Assembly (NCBI GenBank): GCA_030549775.1
Contig: CM060175.1
Location: forward strand, 9,198,455-9,262,454
DNA length: 64,000 nucleotides
Direction of reading: 5' to 3'
From: Tamarix chinensis
Lineage: Eukaryota; Streptophyta; Magnoliopsida; Caryophyllales; Tamaricaceae
The notes beneath the pieces are model-generated. The model had not been told where the DNA came from and did no database searches. It saw only the letters and a list, made by a program, of their open reading frames with translations. Shown here piece after piece: positions 33,942 to 44,895 of the stretch. The position numbers and the translations under genes are program-made. Position 1 is the stretch's first letter, and each line of letters opens with the position of its first letter.

Positions 33942-34352
33942 TGATAGACCTCTGATCAAATTCACGTATGTTAGAAAGGGGAAAGGGGGTGGTCAAGGGA
34001 GTAGCTAAGCTAAGGATGAGGGCGATAGTAGGGGATTAAATGTGTAATTTAGGGGATAACAAACTTGTTTTTTTTTTGGAGAATTTGCTAAGTCAGGGGT
34101 GGGCGATCAGAGTTGGTTATTTTGTTGTTAGTATCAGCATTTATAAGCTGAGGTAGAGGAGAGAGGGGGATAGTGGATCAATGAGGAAAAGTGTAAGGGG
34201 AGGCTTCTAGTTCCTCGAATTCCCAATTCTATTCTTTGCATTTGAGTAGTAAATTCTAGCCTCATGCCATCATCCAATATGCTTTTTTTTAATTTTTTTT
34301 TAAATTTACAATTGTCTCCCTGTTAGACTGTCTTGTGATCTGTAGGCTATCA
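33942..34352 (+). repeat. 5' LTR of the chromovirus
   Basis: Starts TGATAGACCTCTGATC and ends TGTAGGCTATCA. It aligns along its length with 39,050-39,457. Confidence 0.92.
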
Positions 34353-34354
34353 AA

Positions 34355-34365
34355 TGGTATCAAAG
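34355..34365 (+). other. Primer binding site of the chromovirus (tRNA-iMet)
   Basis: TGGTATCAAAG lies two bases after the 5' LTR, one change from the usual TGGTATCAGAG. Confidence 0.88.
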
Positions 34366-34396
34366 AAATGATCACTCTCGGGGGTGGAGAATGATT

Positions 34397-35500
34397 ATGG
34401 CACAAAAGAAGGTTGAGGTACTGGATGAAAAGGTGGGGATCATCCAACAAGAGTGGCAGAAGGAAATGAATTCTGTGAGGGCCCATAAAAGATAAGGTTA
34501 CCTACGGTGGAATGGAGGTTGAGTGCCATATAGAGAAATGTAGAGATGATGGAATCCATGGCAAGTAAAGGGGGAACTGATTCATAAATGTGAGGCATGG
34601 GCAAGGAGAAATTAATGGCTCACAGTGTATCTATTGTTGATCCATTTAAAATCAAGCTATAAGAGGTAGCTGCTGAACATCGGAGATAGGAATATCGTTC
34701 AACATGCTAGATGGAGTTTCCCCTCTTCAATGGTGTAGATCCTGACGGGTGGTTATTTAGGGTAGAAAGATATTTTTGAGTTAATCAGATGTAGGAGGTA
34801 GAGATATTGGAGGCGGCTGCGGTGGCTATGGAAGGGAAGGCGTTGGCTTGGTTTTAGTATATAGAGGGTCAAAAATTTACTAGTTGGATGGAGTTTAAGG
34901 AGGCATTCTTTAATCGATTTCAGTGCTGCCATAAAGGAATAATATGTGAGAATTTCTTGGCCATCCAGTAGATGACGACAGTGGAGGAGTTCGTGGAAGC
35001 TTTTGAGCTACTGGCGGGCCCATTATAGGGGAGATTGACAAGTGAGGTACTCGAGAGTACATTTCTAAATGAGCTTAAGCTAGCTATACGAGCTGAGGTC
35101 AGCATGATGAGGCCCATTAGCTTATTTAAAATGATGGAGTTGAATCAGGTGGTAGAGGACAAAAATTGGGTCATCTAACAGGGTCGGTTGGGAACTGGGG
35201 GAAGTGGAATCTGGGCGACAATGGGGATTGCAAACTCTAACCCTAAATTGTGGCAATTGAGTTTTCTTGGCCAAATTGAACCTTAGGGTTTCATCCACTC
35301 GATCCTAAATTTCAATTCGCCCAAAGGATAGGCAGCTCACAATGGATCGAGCCCTGAGGTTGGGTCACCAGGGCACCGTTGGATTTTGGACTAAAAACTT
35401 TGTAGGAGGAGGAAAAAGGGGTTGTGTTTTTGCTATGAGGAAAAATTCACTCTAGGGCATGTGTGAAAGAACAGGGAGCTATGTTTCTTGTTGGTGGATG
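34397..35500 (+). pseudogene. Chromovirus gag (capsid and zinc knuckle), broken
   Basis: A start at 34,397 opens MAQKKVEVLDEKVGIIQQEW, the usual coiled-coil N-terminus of these gags. The capsid domain begins near 34,711 (FPLFNGVDPDGWLFRVERYF) and continues EILEAAAVAMEGKALAWF, SWMEFKEAFFNRFQ, FLNELKLAIRAEV to about 35,110. A zinc knuckle is at about 35,420: GLCFCYEEKFTLGHVC, in which the second Cys of the normal C-X2-C-X-H-X-C set has become Tyr, leaving a displaced Cys. Stops interrupt the frame at several TGG/CAG-type positions. Confidence 0.85.
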
Positions 35501-35569
35501 ATTCGTAGGAGGGTTGCGATGAAGATGAAGGGTAGCTTGAGGTTCAAAGGGACGAGCCTGAAGAGGTGG

Positions 35570-35937
35570 AAGGTTGAATTGAAATTTTTATGAACTTAGT
35601 TGCTAGGTTTACTTCTCTAAAAACCATAAAGCTATGAGGCATGATTGAAGGGGAGCGGTTGGTAGTCCTGATTGATTGTGGAGCAACCCATAACGTTATT
35701 TTAGAGAGTTTGGTTTAGAAATTGTAGCTTCCAATGGCGATTACCCTCTCATATGGAGTGTTGATGGGCACTGGAAGTGTAGTGCAAGCTGTAGGGATGT
35801 GCAAGGGAGTCAAGGTCTCATTACAAGATCTAGACATCATTAAAGACTTCTTGCCACTATCGCTGGGAAGTGCTTATGTAATTCTGGAGATGAAGTGGCT
35901 AGAAAGAATCGGGCCAATGCTAGTTAATTGGAAATAG
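35570..35937 (+). pseudogene. Chromovirus aspartic protease region
   Basis: VVLIDCGATHNVILESLV carries the active-site motif as DCGATHN (normally DSGATHN/S). It is followed by LPMAITLSYGVLMGTGSVVQ and DFLPLSLGSAYVILEMKWLE, which match the flap and C-terminal parts of the gypsy protease fold. The Ser-to-Cys change and stops on either side (for example before 35,734) suggest decay. The ORF at 35,734-35,937 is the longest open piece. Confidence 0.8.
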
Positions 35938-36169
35938 CTACAAATGAAGTTTCAGGTTGGTTGTGTTCTGACCACTCTTAAGGGAGAGGTGAACCTCTGT
36001 AAATCCCAGGTGACACTCAAGTCATTGTTTTGAACAGTAGCAAAAGGGGGACAAGGGGTATTACTAGAGTGTACACCTCTAACAGTCAAGGAAGGGGGTG
36101 AGTCTGGAGGGAGAAGTTGGTTGGAAAACAAATCACAAGAGGGTACAGTACCTGTAGACATTCAGCTAG

Positions 36170-37567
36170 TTGTTAACCAGTATAAGGATGTGCAGCAAAT
36201 GCCTTAAGGGCTACCTCCTCCCCGTATTTTGGATCATAACATTATTTTGCAACCGGGTACAACTCCTATTAATGTTTGCTAGTATTACTATCCACAGGTG
36301 CAAAAGGATGAGATCGAGAAATTAGTGGCAGATATGATGGTTGTGGGTGTTATCAAACCTAGTTAGAATTCTTTTTCCAGCCCAATATTGTAGGTAAAAA
36401 AAAGGATGGAAGCTGGAGGTGTTGTGTTAATTATTAGGCACTGAACAAGGCAATTGTTCCCGATAAATTTCTCATCCTAGTCATTGATGAATTATTGGAT
36501 AAATTGGCTGGAGTAGTTTGGTTTTTTAAGTTAGATTTGAAATTTGTGTACCGTTAGATCAGAGTGAATCTAAGGGATGTACACAAGACCGCTTTTCAGA
36601 CACATGAAGGGTATTACAAGTTTTTGGTAATACCATTTGGCTTGACCAATGCCCCGTTCAGTCCCTAATGAATGGAGTGTTTAAACCATAGACACATGAA
36701 GGGTATTACAAGTTTCTAGTAATACCATTTGGATTGACCAATGCCCCGTTCAGTCCCTAATGAATGGAGTGTTTAAACCATAGTTTTGGAAATTTTTCCC
36801 GGTGTTCTTTGACAACATCTTGGTTTACAGTCACTCCTTAGAGGATCATGCGAGACATTTGGAGATGGTTTTGGAAGTGTTGTGCAAGCAGCCGTTGTAC
36901 ATAAATAGGAAAAAGTGTACTTTTGGGCAGAGAAAGCTGAAATACCTTGGATATATCGTCTCAAGGGAAGGGGTTGAAGTTGATATTTCAAACTTTGTGT
37001 AATGATGGAGTGGCTTGTTCCAAAAAATCTAAGATAATTGAGGGGTTTTTTGGGATTGACGAGGTATTATTGTATGTTTATACAATGTTATGGCCACATT
37101 GCAGCCCCATTAACTGCCCAATTGAAGAAAGATTACTTTGGGTGGAACCAAGAGGTGCAGGAGCCATGGTACAAGCCCCCGTATTAGGACTGCCCGACTT
37201 TTCATAGTCGTTTGTGATAGAAACGAATGCTTCGGGTTTTGGCATGGGTGCTGTCCTATTGCAGAATCAACCACCCATTGCATTTTTTAGTCAAACATTG
37301 GGGCCTAGAGCATGGTCTAAATCAGTGTATGAAAGAGAATTGATGGCGATGGTTTTAGCAATCCATAAATGGTGTCATTACGTGATTGCTCAACATTTCA
37401 CAGTGCGCACTGACCAAAAGAGTTTAAAATTTTTATTGGAGCAGAGGATCGTGCTGGAAGAGCATAAAAAATGGGTGGCAAAGCTGGCAAGCCATCACTT
37501 CAATTATGGGTATAAATCGGGACCAGAGAATAGAGTGGCAGACGTGTTGTCTAGGCAGAATGAGTAG
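36170..37567 (+). pseudogene. Chromovirus reverse transcriptase and RNase H, mutated active sites
   Basis: The RT begins with QQMP..GLPPPRILDHNI, then KLVADMMVVGVIKPS and [30 protein letters not shown]. The catalytic box reads VFFDNILVYSHSLEDH, so the second Asp of the normal DD pair is Asn. KYLGYIVSREGVEVD follows. RNase H (37,214-37,567) reads IETNASGFGMGAVLLQNQPP, where the first catalytic Asp (usually TDASG) is also Asn; YERELMAMVLAIHKW, VRTDQKSLKFLLEQ and NRVADVLSRQ are well kept. A 92-bp tandem duplication disrupts the RT frame. Both D-to-N changes are G-to-A transitions. Confidence 0.9.
36599..36782 (+). repeat. 92-bp tandem duplication inside the RT
   Basis: The segment starting GACACATGAAGGGTATTACA at 36,599 is repeated from 36,691. 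The copies differ at about four positions. The length is not a multiple of three, so it shifts the frame. Confidence 0.95.
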
Positions 37568-37719
37568 CAGGTCCTCTTAACAGCAGTTTCAGTTTTGTGG
37601 GTTTCATGTTGGGGGGACTTGAAGGGAGAAATTCATGCTGACCTTGTCTTGGGGGCTATCAAGAGGGACTTGGAACTAGGTATAAAGGAGGCTGTGGGGT
37701 TTACCTTTAGGTAGGTGCT

Positions 37720-39035
37720 CCTCTTCTACAATGGCAAACTGGTATTCTCATAAAATTCATAGTTTATTCCCCATCTGTTAGAGGAATTTCATGGGGTAGA
37801 ATTGGTGGTCATTCCGGCGAACTAAAAATCTATCATCGATTGGCTAGAGGGGTGTATTGGTGGGGCATGAGGAAGAGAATCCAACAGTTTGTGCCTAAGT
37901 TCCCACTTTTTCAATAGAAAAAAAGCCAGACTGTAGCACCAGTAGGGCTACTTCAGCCTTTACCCATTCTAGGACAAGTGTGGGATGATATTTCCCTAGA
38001 TTTCATTAAGGGACCGCCAAAAGTGAAGGGGGTCAGTTGCATACTGGTGGTAGTAGACATGCTCACCAAATATGCTCATTTTCTACCACTAATACACCCA
38101 TTTACAACTGTTGATGTAGCTGACATGTTTGTGTGGGAAGTGGTACGATTCCATGGCATGCCCCAGACTATGGTATCCAATAGGGACAAAGTATTTATCA
38201 GCCAATTCTAGAGGGAATTTTTCTAGTTGCAAGGAACAACTTTAAAATATAGCTCCGCTTATCACCGCAGACCGATGGTCAAACGAAGGTAGTAAATAGG
38301 TGTATAGAGACTTACCTGGGCTATTTTGAGGGTGAAAAACCGAAACAGTGGGTTCAATGGCTGCCATGAGTTGAGTATTGGCACAATACGTCCTGCCATA
38401 CAACCATCAAAACAACTCCATTAAGGGCTTTGTACCAGAGAGATCCACCCCCCCAATACTACGCTATGCGCAAGGACACTTAGCCATAGCCACCATAGAT
38501 GAGGTGTTACAGCAAAGAGACATAGTTTTGGAGGAGTTGAAGCAACAATTGTCGAGGGCACAACAATGAATGAAGTCCACAACTGATAGCAAAAGGCGGG
38601 AGCTGGTCCTAGAAATTGGATCCCGGGTGTATGTCAAGTTAAAACTTATAGACACCAATCCTTGGCTAAGACATTGAATAAGAAGCCAGTGCCTCGATAT
38701 TTTGGTCCTTATCACGTGGTTGCATGCATCGGTGAGGTGGTGTATAAGTTAGACTTGCCAAAATCGACCCCAATACATCTAATATTCTATATCTCAATGC
38801 TCAAACTGGTAGTTTGGGCTAGCATCAACACTCAACCTTTTCTAGCGACACTCACCTAGGATTTAGAGAGGAATGTTGAGCTAGGAATAGTCGTAGGTCT
38901 GTGCTACAAAACTAAGGGACTAAGGGGGTGCTAATCAAATGGCAGGGGTTGCCGGATTTTGAAGCTTCTGGGGAAGAATTTGACTTGATTAATCTGTTGT
39001 TTCCTTTATTTTCACCTTGAGGACAAGCTGAAAGA
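37720..39035 (+). pseudogene. Chromovirus integrase and chromodomain-like C-terminus
   Basis: A zinc-binding region near 37,800 (HSGELKIYHRLARGVYWWGM and a degraded C..C) leads into the core: WDDISLDFIKGPPKVKGVSC, MLTKYAHFLPL, FHGMPQTMVSNRDKVFISQF, and then frames matching GTTLKYSSAYH near 38,235. The first two Asp residues are visible. The C-terminal part gives KKPVPRYFGPYHVVACIGEV and YKLDLPKSTPIHLIFYISML. Near 38,940-39,035 comes WQGLPDFEASGEEFDL, then PLFHLEDKL, which matches the end of a chromodomain ('.LIKW.GLP..EA.WE......FHLEDK') with Gly for the second Trp. Stops and frameshifts are frequent. Confidence 0.85.
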
Positions 39036-39049
39036 CTAGGTAGGGGTAT
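39036..39049 (+). other. Polypurine tract of the chromovirus
   Basis: AGGTAGGGGTAT lies just before the 3' LTR, the normal position for plus-strand priming. Confidence 0.7.
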
Positions 39050-39457
39050 TGATAGACCGCTGATTAAATTCACATATGTTAGAAGGGGGAAAGGGGACGG
39101 TTAGGGGAGTACCTAAGCTAAGGATGAGGGCAGTAGTAGGGGATTAAATATGTAATTTGGGGGATAACAAAATCGAATTTTTTTTCCTCTCTCTTCTTGG
39201 GGAGGATTTGCTAAGTTAGGGGCAAGGGATCAGAGTTGGTTATTTTGTTGTTAGTACTAGCTTTTATAAGTTGAGGTAGAGGAGAGAGGGGGATAGTGGA
39301 TCAGTGAGGAAAAGTGTAAGTGGAGGCTTCCAGGTCCTCTAATTCATGGTTCTATCGTTTGCATTTGAGCAGTAAATTCTAGCTTCATCCCATCGTCTAA
39401 TCCTTATTTATTTATTTATTACAATTGTCTCCTTGTCTTGTGATATGTAGGCTATCA
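39050..39457 (+). repeat. 3' LTR of the chromovirus
   Basis: Starts TGATAGACCGCTGATT and ends TGTAGGCTATCA, followed by the CTATA duplication. It is about the same length as the 5' LTR. Confidence 0.92.
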
Positions 39458-40950
39458 CTATAACTCTCCATTCGAAACCCAAGTAATTACTCCTCATATG
39501 CAACATCAAAATTAGTAGGGTTATCAACAAGGACTTGTGATGCAACACAAGTATCATCTGCTCGTTGGATGAGCAATGACCATTACAAGGTAGAGTCAGT
39601 ATGATTAAGTATTGAGTGATACATTCTACCCTAAAGTGATAACATGCAGCATGTAAGGCCAATATATGAATTATAAGATGCACGCAAGGTAATACATATG
39701 ATGATATAATAATAAGCATGTGATAACATGATATATGCAATAATGATAATAATAAAGGCATGTGATCATGGAACAAATTTGCAAGGAACACGATATTACA
39801 TGGTAAGCATAGTAAAAATACAAGTGATACGATTAATTTAGAATTAGGTATAACATAATGGAAATATGATATATCAAATGGGGCCAAAACAACCATCCAA
39901 TTGCATGATTCATAGGATAATGATAAAGATATAAGCATATGTATGATATCATAACACATGCAATAATGCATGATAAGAGAGCATGCGGGGATAGAGCACA
40001 TAACCGAGGAAAATGCAACACATAGATGAGGAATATGATAATACATGATGCACATTGTATTTTGCACAAATGGTACAATCAACACAGGAGAAAATACAAT
40101 ACAGTGGAAATACAAGCTACAACAATGAAGGTCAAGTCCACAATCCCATTATTATATTCCTTTAAAGATGACCACATAAATTTGGTTTATTTATTCAACT
40201 TGAGGACAGAGACTCAACTAACCTAATGCACTAACAACACTAGACTTGCTAAGTAAGGCCTTATGTATTAATATTACTCTATTACACAAATGATACTTAT
40301 TGTGTCAGCTTATGGGTCTAGGTCTCTCAAAATCCCAAGGACGCCAAAGTATTGAGTGTGCATATCCCTTATATGGCACCCTAGAGCTTTTAGAGTAGAT
40401 ATAAATCCTCTTTGACCCTCGTAAGAAAATTGGGGCAAAGTGAAAAATGTTAGAATGACACGACGGCCAAATCTTACTTAGAGACCAACTTGAGCGATAC
40501 AAATAAGTCTTAACTCAAGTATTCTTTCACTTTAAGTGTTTAATGTTTTATTAAAGGGATCATAGCCAACACATGACAAGATCCACCTTTGATAACAACT
40601 TCAATTCATTATTATTACTTAACCATTTCACTTTTGATATTATCTTATGTTATCCACCATCTTAATCCCCAAATGATCAAGGCTATATCATCAAGAAAAT
40701 GAATTTATGCCAATACTATTATTAATTTATAATGATTAGAATTAATTATGTTGTTTAATAATCCATGTAACACATTCCACGCTATCCATGGTTTTAGAGA
40801 TGGAAACATTCCAAGATTATATTAATATGCTAAGATGGATTTATTCTTAGGGCCAATTAAACATAATATAAGCCAAAACTTAGGAAGAAAAATCCCCTGA
40901 AATACCCTCCCTTTTCACTTATGAAAAATTTCATTTATGAAACATTGCAG
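39458..40950 (-). mobile_element. Long LTR copy, part 2, after the gypsy insertion
   Basis: It resumes the LTR interrupted at 33,941. GTCAGTATGATTAAGTATTG near 39,597 is a decayed form of the conserved hairpin block (GTACGCTACGTACTGAGTAA). Further in, sequence is AT-rich with no gene. The outer end is not clearly visible. A 235-codon minus-strand frame at 39,408-40,115 runs from here into the chromovirus LTR and is not a credible gene. Confidence 0.45.
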
Positions 40951-40984
40951 AAGAAGAAGCACAAAAAGATCATATAAAAAATGG

Positions 40985-43000
40985 GGTATTACCACTATAT
41001 CTAATATAAGATAGACATTCTATCGTCCGTCCTATGCTAGACGTAAGGCTGAGTATCAAAATCAAATAAATCATGAGAGAAATTTCATAAATAGTATAAG
41101 ATCTAAAGAATTTAGGCCTACAACCAAGGCCATAAAAGTCTAAAATAGTACGAAATACAAGAGGGAAAGGAAATCATAGAAAAAGGCGTCTCTAAAATAG
41201 TTATCGGTCACTAGGGACCCTCAAAAGAGAATAGCATGCCAGAATATCTTTGCTTTCTGTGTCCTAGCCCCAAACAAGCCTATGGCCACCTATTGGCCAT
41301 CCACCACGACTTGCGCAAGGTATTTTGCTTGTGCAATTGAGTAGGTGACCGATGAAATGCGCACTTCAATACTCGCATATTGAGTAAGCTAAGTTACTCA
41401 ATATTGGAATTTATGAAGGTCATAGAAAACATACCGATTATGCTGGCGATGCATAAATTCATGTTCATAAATTAACATGCTATGGTGATGTACTATTCTC
41501 ATAAGATGCACATGAAACGGTACGCTTGCATATGTATAAGAATGTTGAGACTATCATGTTAACTACTAGACACAGTATCATGAAGGGTGGCATGCGTCAC
41601 ATAGTTTATGTGTCATATACATCATCATGAACCTTGGTAGATAAGCAATGCATATTATATGACATGTGAAGATACTAGAGCTGTTCATTACCACAAGAGA
41701 TTATTTTAGTTATTATCTTACCATAATGGTGATCACATAATTCACATTCGTATAGAGTTACAAGAATTTTTAAAAATTGATAAGAATTTTGAGTGAGCGC
41801 TTAGGTTCTTCATTATGAGACTTAGCTTGATAACACATCAATAATCGAGGCTACTAAGTAACCATATGAAAGTAACCATCATTGTCTACTTTTCTTGGAC
41901 ATATGTTAAGGTAGTGAGCAATCACAACCATCTTAGGTATCCTATAAACATTGAGTGTTGACACCCCTTAAATACACATGTAAATAGAGTAGGAGAGGTA
42001 CTGGAACCAACATGGGTTCCCTTGCCTGTAGGCAAACCATAATCCAATAGCTATCCTCTGGTAAGCTACTCTGAGAGTTAGAGAAATATAGGCTCAGTTG
42101 AATTTTCTTCCCCTTTTAGTGTTTAGGATCGTATTTTATTAAGAGTGTAGGCCATACCAACGATCTTCATGCCACATAATCAAAAGATAACTATTAAAGG
42201 TTTTACAATGTTCCATACTCCCCATTGAGGGTAATTAAGGTGATAAATCATTATTAATTAACCAATTATGCCATGAAGGCCAATTCCATTACCATACCAT
42301 CCATTCATATACACATGCTCAATTCACCACCTAGTTTCCATTCTTTCTTTCTTTCTATTTATTTACTAGCCAAAGTCTAAGTGGATTGCAAGACTAAGGT
42401 CAAACCCATAGTCAACCAAGTCCATCAACAAGGTAAAATGTCTAAACATTCCTGAACAGGCCTTAAGGAACAATATTTAGTCCCCACAAAACCATGGACA
42501 AGAGTTGGATTCCAAAGATCATAGCAACATAGAAAATAGGGCTATCGGTCGACCAACGAAAATATACAATCCATCGATTAATAAGGCATCCACATACAAA
42601 TCTATACTTAATTTTATGCTTATAAATTATGAGCATACAGGGTAGTGAACATTAATAATGTTGAAACATGAGGAAGATCAAAATGTTTTATATTCATATA
42701 TAATAAGAAATACGTTCTTAGAAATACATAAACCATATAAGAACATGCTTATCATGAAATCATAACAAAACTTATCATTCCATGAACGACACTAGAATAC
42801 TAAAATACATAACATGTAATCTTCTACGTTTAAAAGGTTGATTGTATTGCCAAGATCCAAAGCTCCAAAGTGAAAGAAGAAGAATACTCTTAAACTTAGA
42901 GAGCACGACTTAAAGTTTCTTGATCACCTTAAAAGAAAAGAGGATTACACAATTATAATAGATAATTTCAACACAAAAAAGAGATTAGAGTAGAAAAGAT
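40985..43000 (-). mobile_element. Highly degenerate long-LTR fragment
   Basis: TGGGGTATTACCACTATATC is followed by CTATCGTCCGTCCTATGCTA and GACGTAAGGCTGAGT, in the position of the hairpin box. TACTCGCATATTGAGTAAGCTAAG at about 41,370 resembles the second hairpin block. The motif array and right end were not recognised, so the extent is approximate. Confidence 0.35.
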
Positions 43001-43775
43001 GATTAACCTTGGTCGTGAAATGATTTTTCTAATTGTTATTATTTTGAGTACTAATTTTAAATTTAATTGTATTCTAGTAAGCAAATTACATCCTTATCGG
43101 GGTAGAAAATGATTTTTCTGATTATTGGCATTGGTTTTTTTTTTAAATAATTATATTTGATATAGTAATAGATTAATAATTTTAATACTAAAAAAGTAGG
43201 TGATTATATGTAATTTTCTTACTAGGTGAGAGAGTATAAAAATTAATTTGTAATAGTAGGTTAATATAATGTTTGAATATAAAATGATTCTACAACAACT
43301 AAAATGAACATTTTATTTTTATAGGGATCAAAATAGATAAAGTTACAAACTATAATTATGAAAATGAATATTTTATTTTTATAGGTTGTCAACCATGGGA
43401 ATCAAAATAATATTTAACTCATCTTTTGCTATACATGGAAAAGTACAGTTTTTTTCCATAACACAATGCCTCTAGCTTGTATGATATATCCTAGCCTTTT
43501 GTCTCCCACAACTATCTCATCCTTCTTTGTAATTTCTCTCTCCTACCTTCAATATCATGTTCATCTTTCGCCTTGCCTCCTCTTTCTATTTCTTGGCCTC
43601 AATCTTTTGATGGAGTAGAATATGCGGTCTGCAAACTAATGTAACTTTTTTTAGGCCCTTAACATTTTTTGTTTGTCTATTATTTATTTTATTTTTTGTT
43701 TCAATTTTTGGTCTGTTCTTTCATTTTATATATTTTTGGGTCTTTTGTATTTTTTAGATGAGAAAACTAAATATT
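43000..43775. other. AT-rich spacer, nothing recognised
   Basis: No gene. It ends in a (TA)n run (43,790-43,812) next to the following pseudogene. Confidence 0.35.
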
Positions 43776-43849
43776 GCAAGGTCCTTTTTATATATATATA
43801 TATATATATATAGTGATGATAATAGTTCTAATATATTATACTTTTATTC

Positions 43850-44743
43850 ACCATTTCATGGATATTTTGCTAGATGAAGGTCAACGTGCACTCCTAATAG
43901 TGGAAATATTATCTATATCATTTCATTGGAAAGACAAAGAAAATTTGGGCCCCATGCATTACCATTTATATGGTTCTATAGTCATTGACGAAGGTTATTG
44001 TATCGATCTTATGACAAAATCACCAAGATCCCTCTTTACTATGACAAATGGTTATAGTCTTCCCTTGTCACGGTTGGTTCGTCATTGGCCGAATAAACTA
44101 TGTTCTGCTTTCTTTGTGCGCCTCTTTGGCCATGGGTTAGGCACTTCTAGTGGTAAATGTAGCATGAAGGATAAATTGATCAAGAAAGATTTTACCCTCC
44201 ATGATGAATTCAAAAAGCCTCCACGCTATGATTATGGTAAACCGCTGGTGGAAACGGTTGTTGGAGATGATGATCATCATTACTTGAAGATACATTATTC
44301 ATTATCTTGCATTTCATATTATGTTTAATTAGAGGTGAGGCTTATTTCTGAAGGAAAGCATGAGCAACAACGCGATAAGATTCGTATTGATGGACAACTT
44401 TGTGTTCGTTGGTTAGCGATGGACGATCATTTTAATATATTGAAACATAGAGATGCGCGTGACTATACAATTACTCTAATCGACACAAAATGTTTGAATG
44501 CATTGTCATCATCATCAATTGTGAGTGGCAGCATATATGTGGAGCCTAAAGAGAGGAAATTCCTATATGGAGACATAAACTAGTTGTGCCTAAATCTAAC
44601 ACATTAGTGTTTTATGCAAACATGTGGACCGATACAAAAGATATATTCTTCGGAGAATGTCAGATTCATGTTAAGAATAATAATACATGCGTTGTTAAAT
44701 TTGAGGGTTCCAACCACAAGTTGGCAATAAAGTCGTCGTGCCA
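43850..44743 (+). pseudogene. Unrecognised protein-coding region, broken by one stop and one frameshift
   Basis: Two frames at 43,774-44,328 and 44,335-44,583 are in the same phase and separated only by a TAA (44,326-44,328). A third (from 44,586) continues in another phase after a one-base shift, giving VVPKSNTLVFYANMWTDTKD and CVVKFEGSNHKLAIKSSCQ. It may end at a donor (CAG|GTAAAT at about 44,743). The start is uncertain because the upstream ATG lies in a TA repeat; a CTAG acceptor-like site is at 43,872. The protein would be about 290 residues, beta-strand-like and with no Cys-rich or membrane part, with MHYHLYGSIVIDEGYCIDLM and KHEQQRDKIRIDGQLCVRWL as recognisable blocks. The repeated 'YGSI..D' and 'D.I..G.L' layout recalls plant DUF6598-type beta-sandwich proteins, but this is only a resemblance. 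I do not assign a function. Confidence 0.5.
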
Positions 44744-44804
44744 GGTAAATTCTCTCTTTCGTCAATCCTTGTTCACAAAAAGTAGGGTGCACTGGATGAT
44801 GTTA

Positions 44805-44895
44805 TTGTTATTCTTATTATTGTTATTAATATTAATATTAATATTAATATTACTATTATTATATATGTATATGTATGTATGTGTGTGTGTGTGTT
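44805..44895. repeat. Compound microsatellite (TTATTA/TTAATA/TATG/TG)n
   Basis: Simple repeats in series downstream of the pseudogene. They prolong its last open frame artificially. Confidence 0.85.

Larger units (their letters stand above)
33942..39457 (+). mobile_element. Complete, degenerate Ty3/gypsy chromovirus with both LTRs
   Basis: Both LTRs (TGATAGACC...GGCTATCA), a primer site, gag, protease, RT, RNase H, integrase, a chromodomain-like C-terminus and a polypurine tract occur in the standard order. The target duplication CTATA (33,937-33,941 and 39,458-39,462) is perfect. Total length is 5,516 bp with LTRs of about 410 bp, which suits the Reina-like size class of chromoviruses; the clade is inferred. 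The LTRs differ at roughly one base in ten by eye, so insertion is old. Coding regions carry many stops, frameshifts and a 92-bp duplication. It sits inside an LTR of the other family. Confidence 0.93.

Noticed and set aside
39408..40115. 235-codon minus-strand ORF, hydrophobic
   Set aside because: Its 3' end runs through the boundary into the chromovirus 3' LTR (39,457), so the frame cannot predate that insertion. No domain, and the region is decayed LTR.
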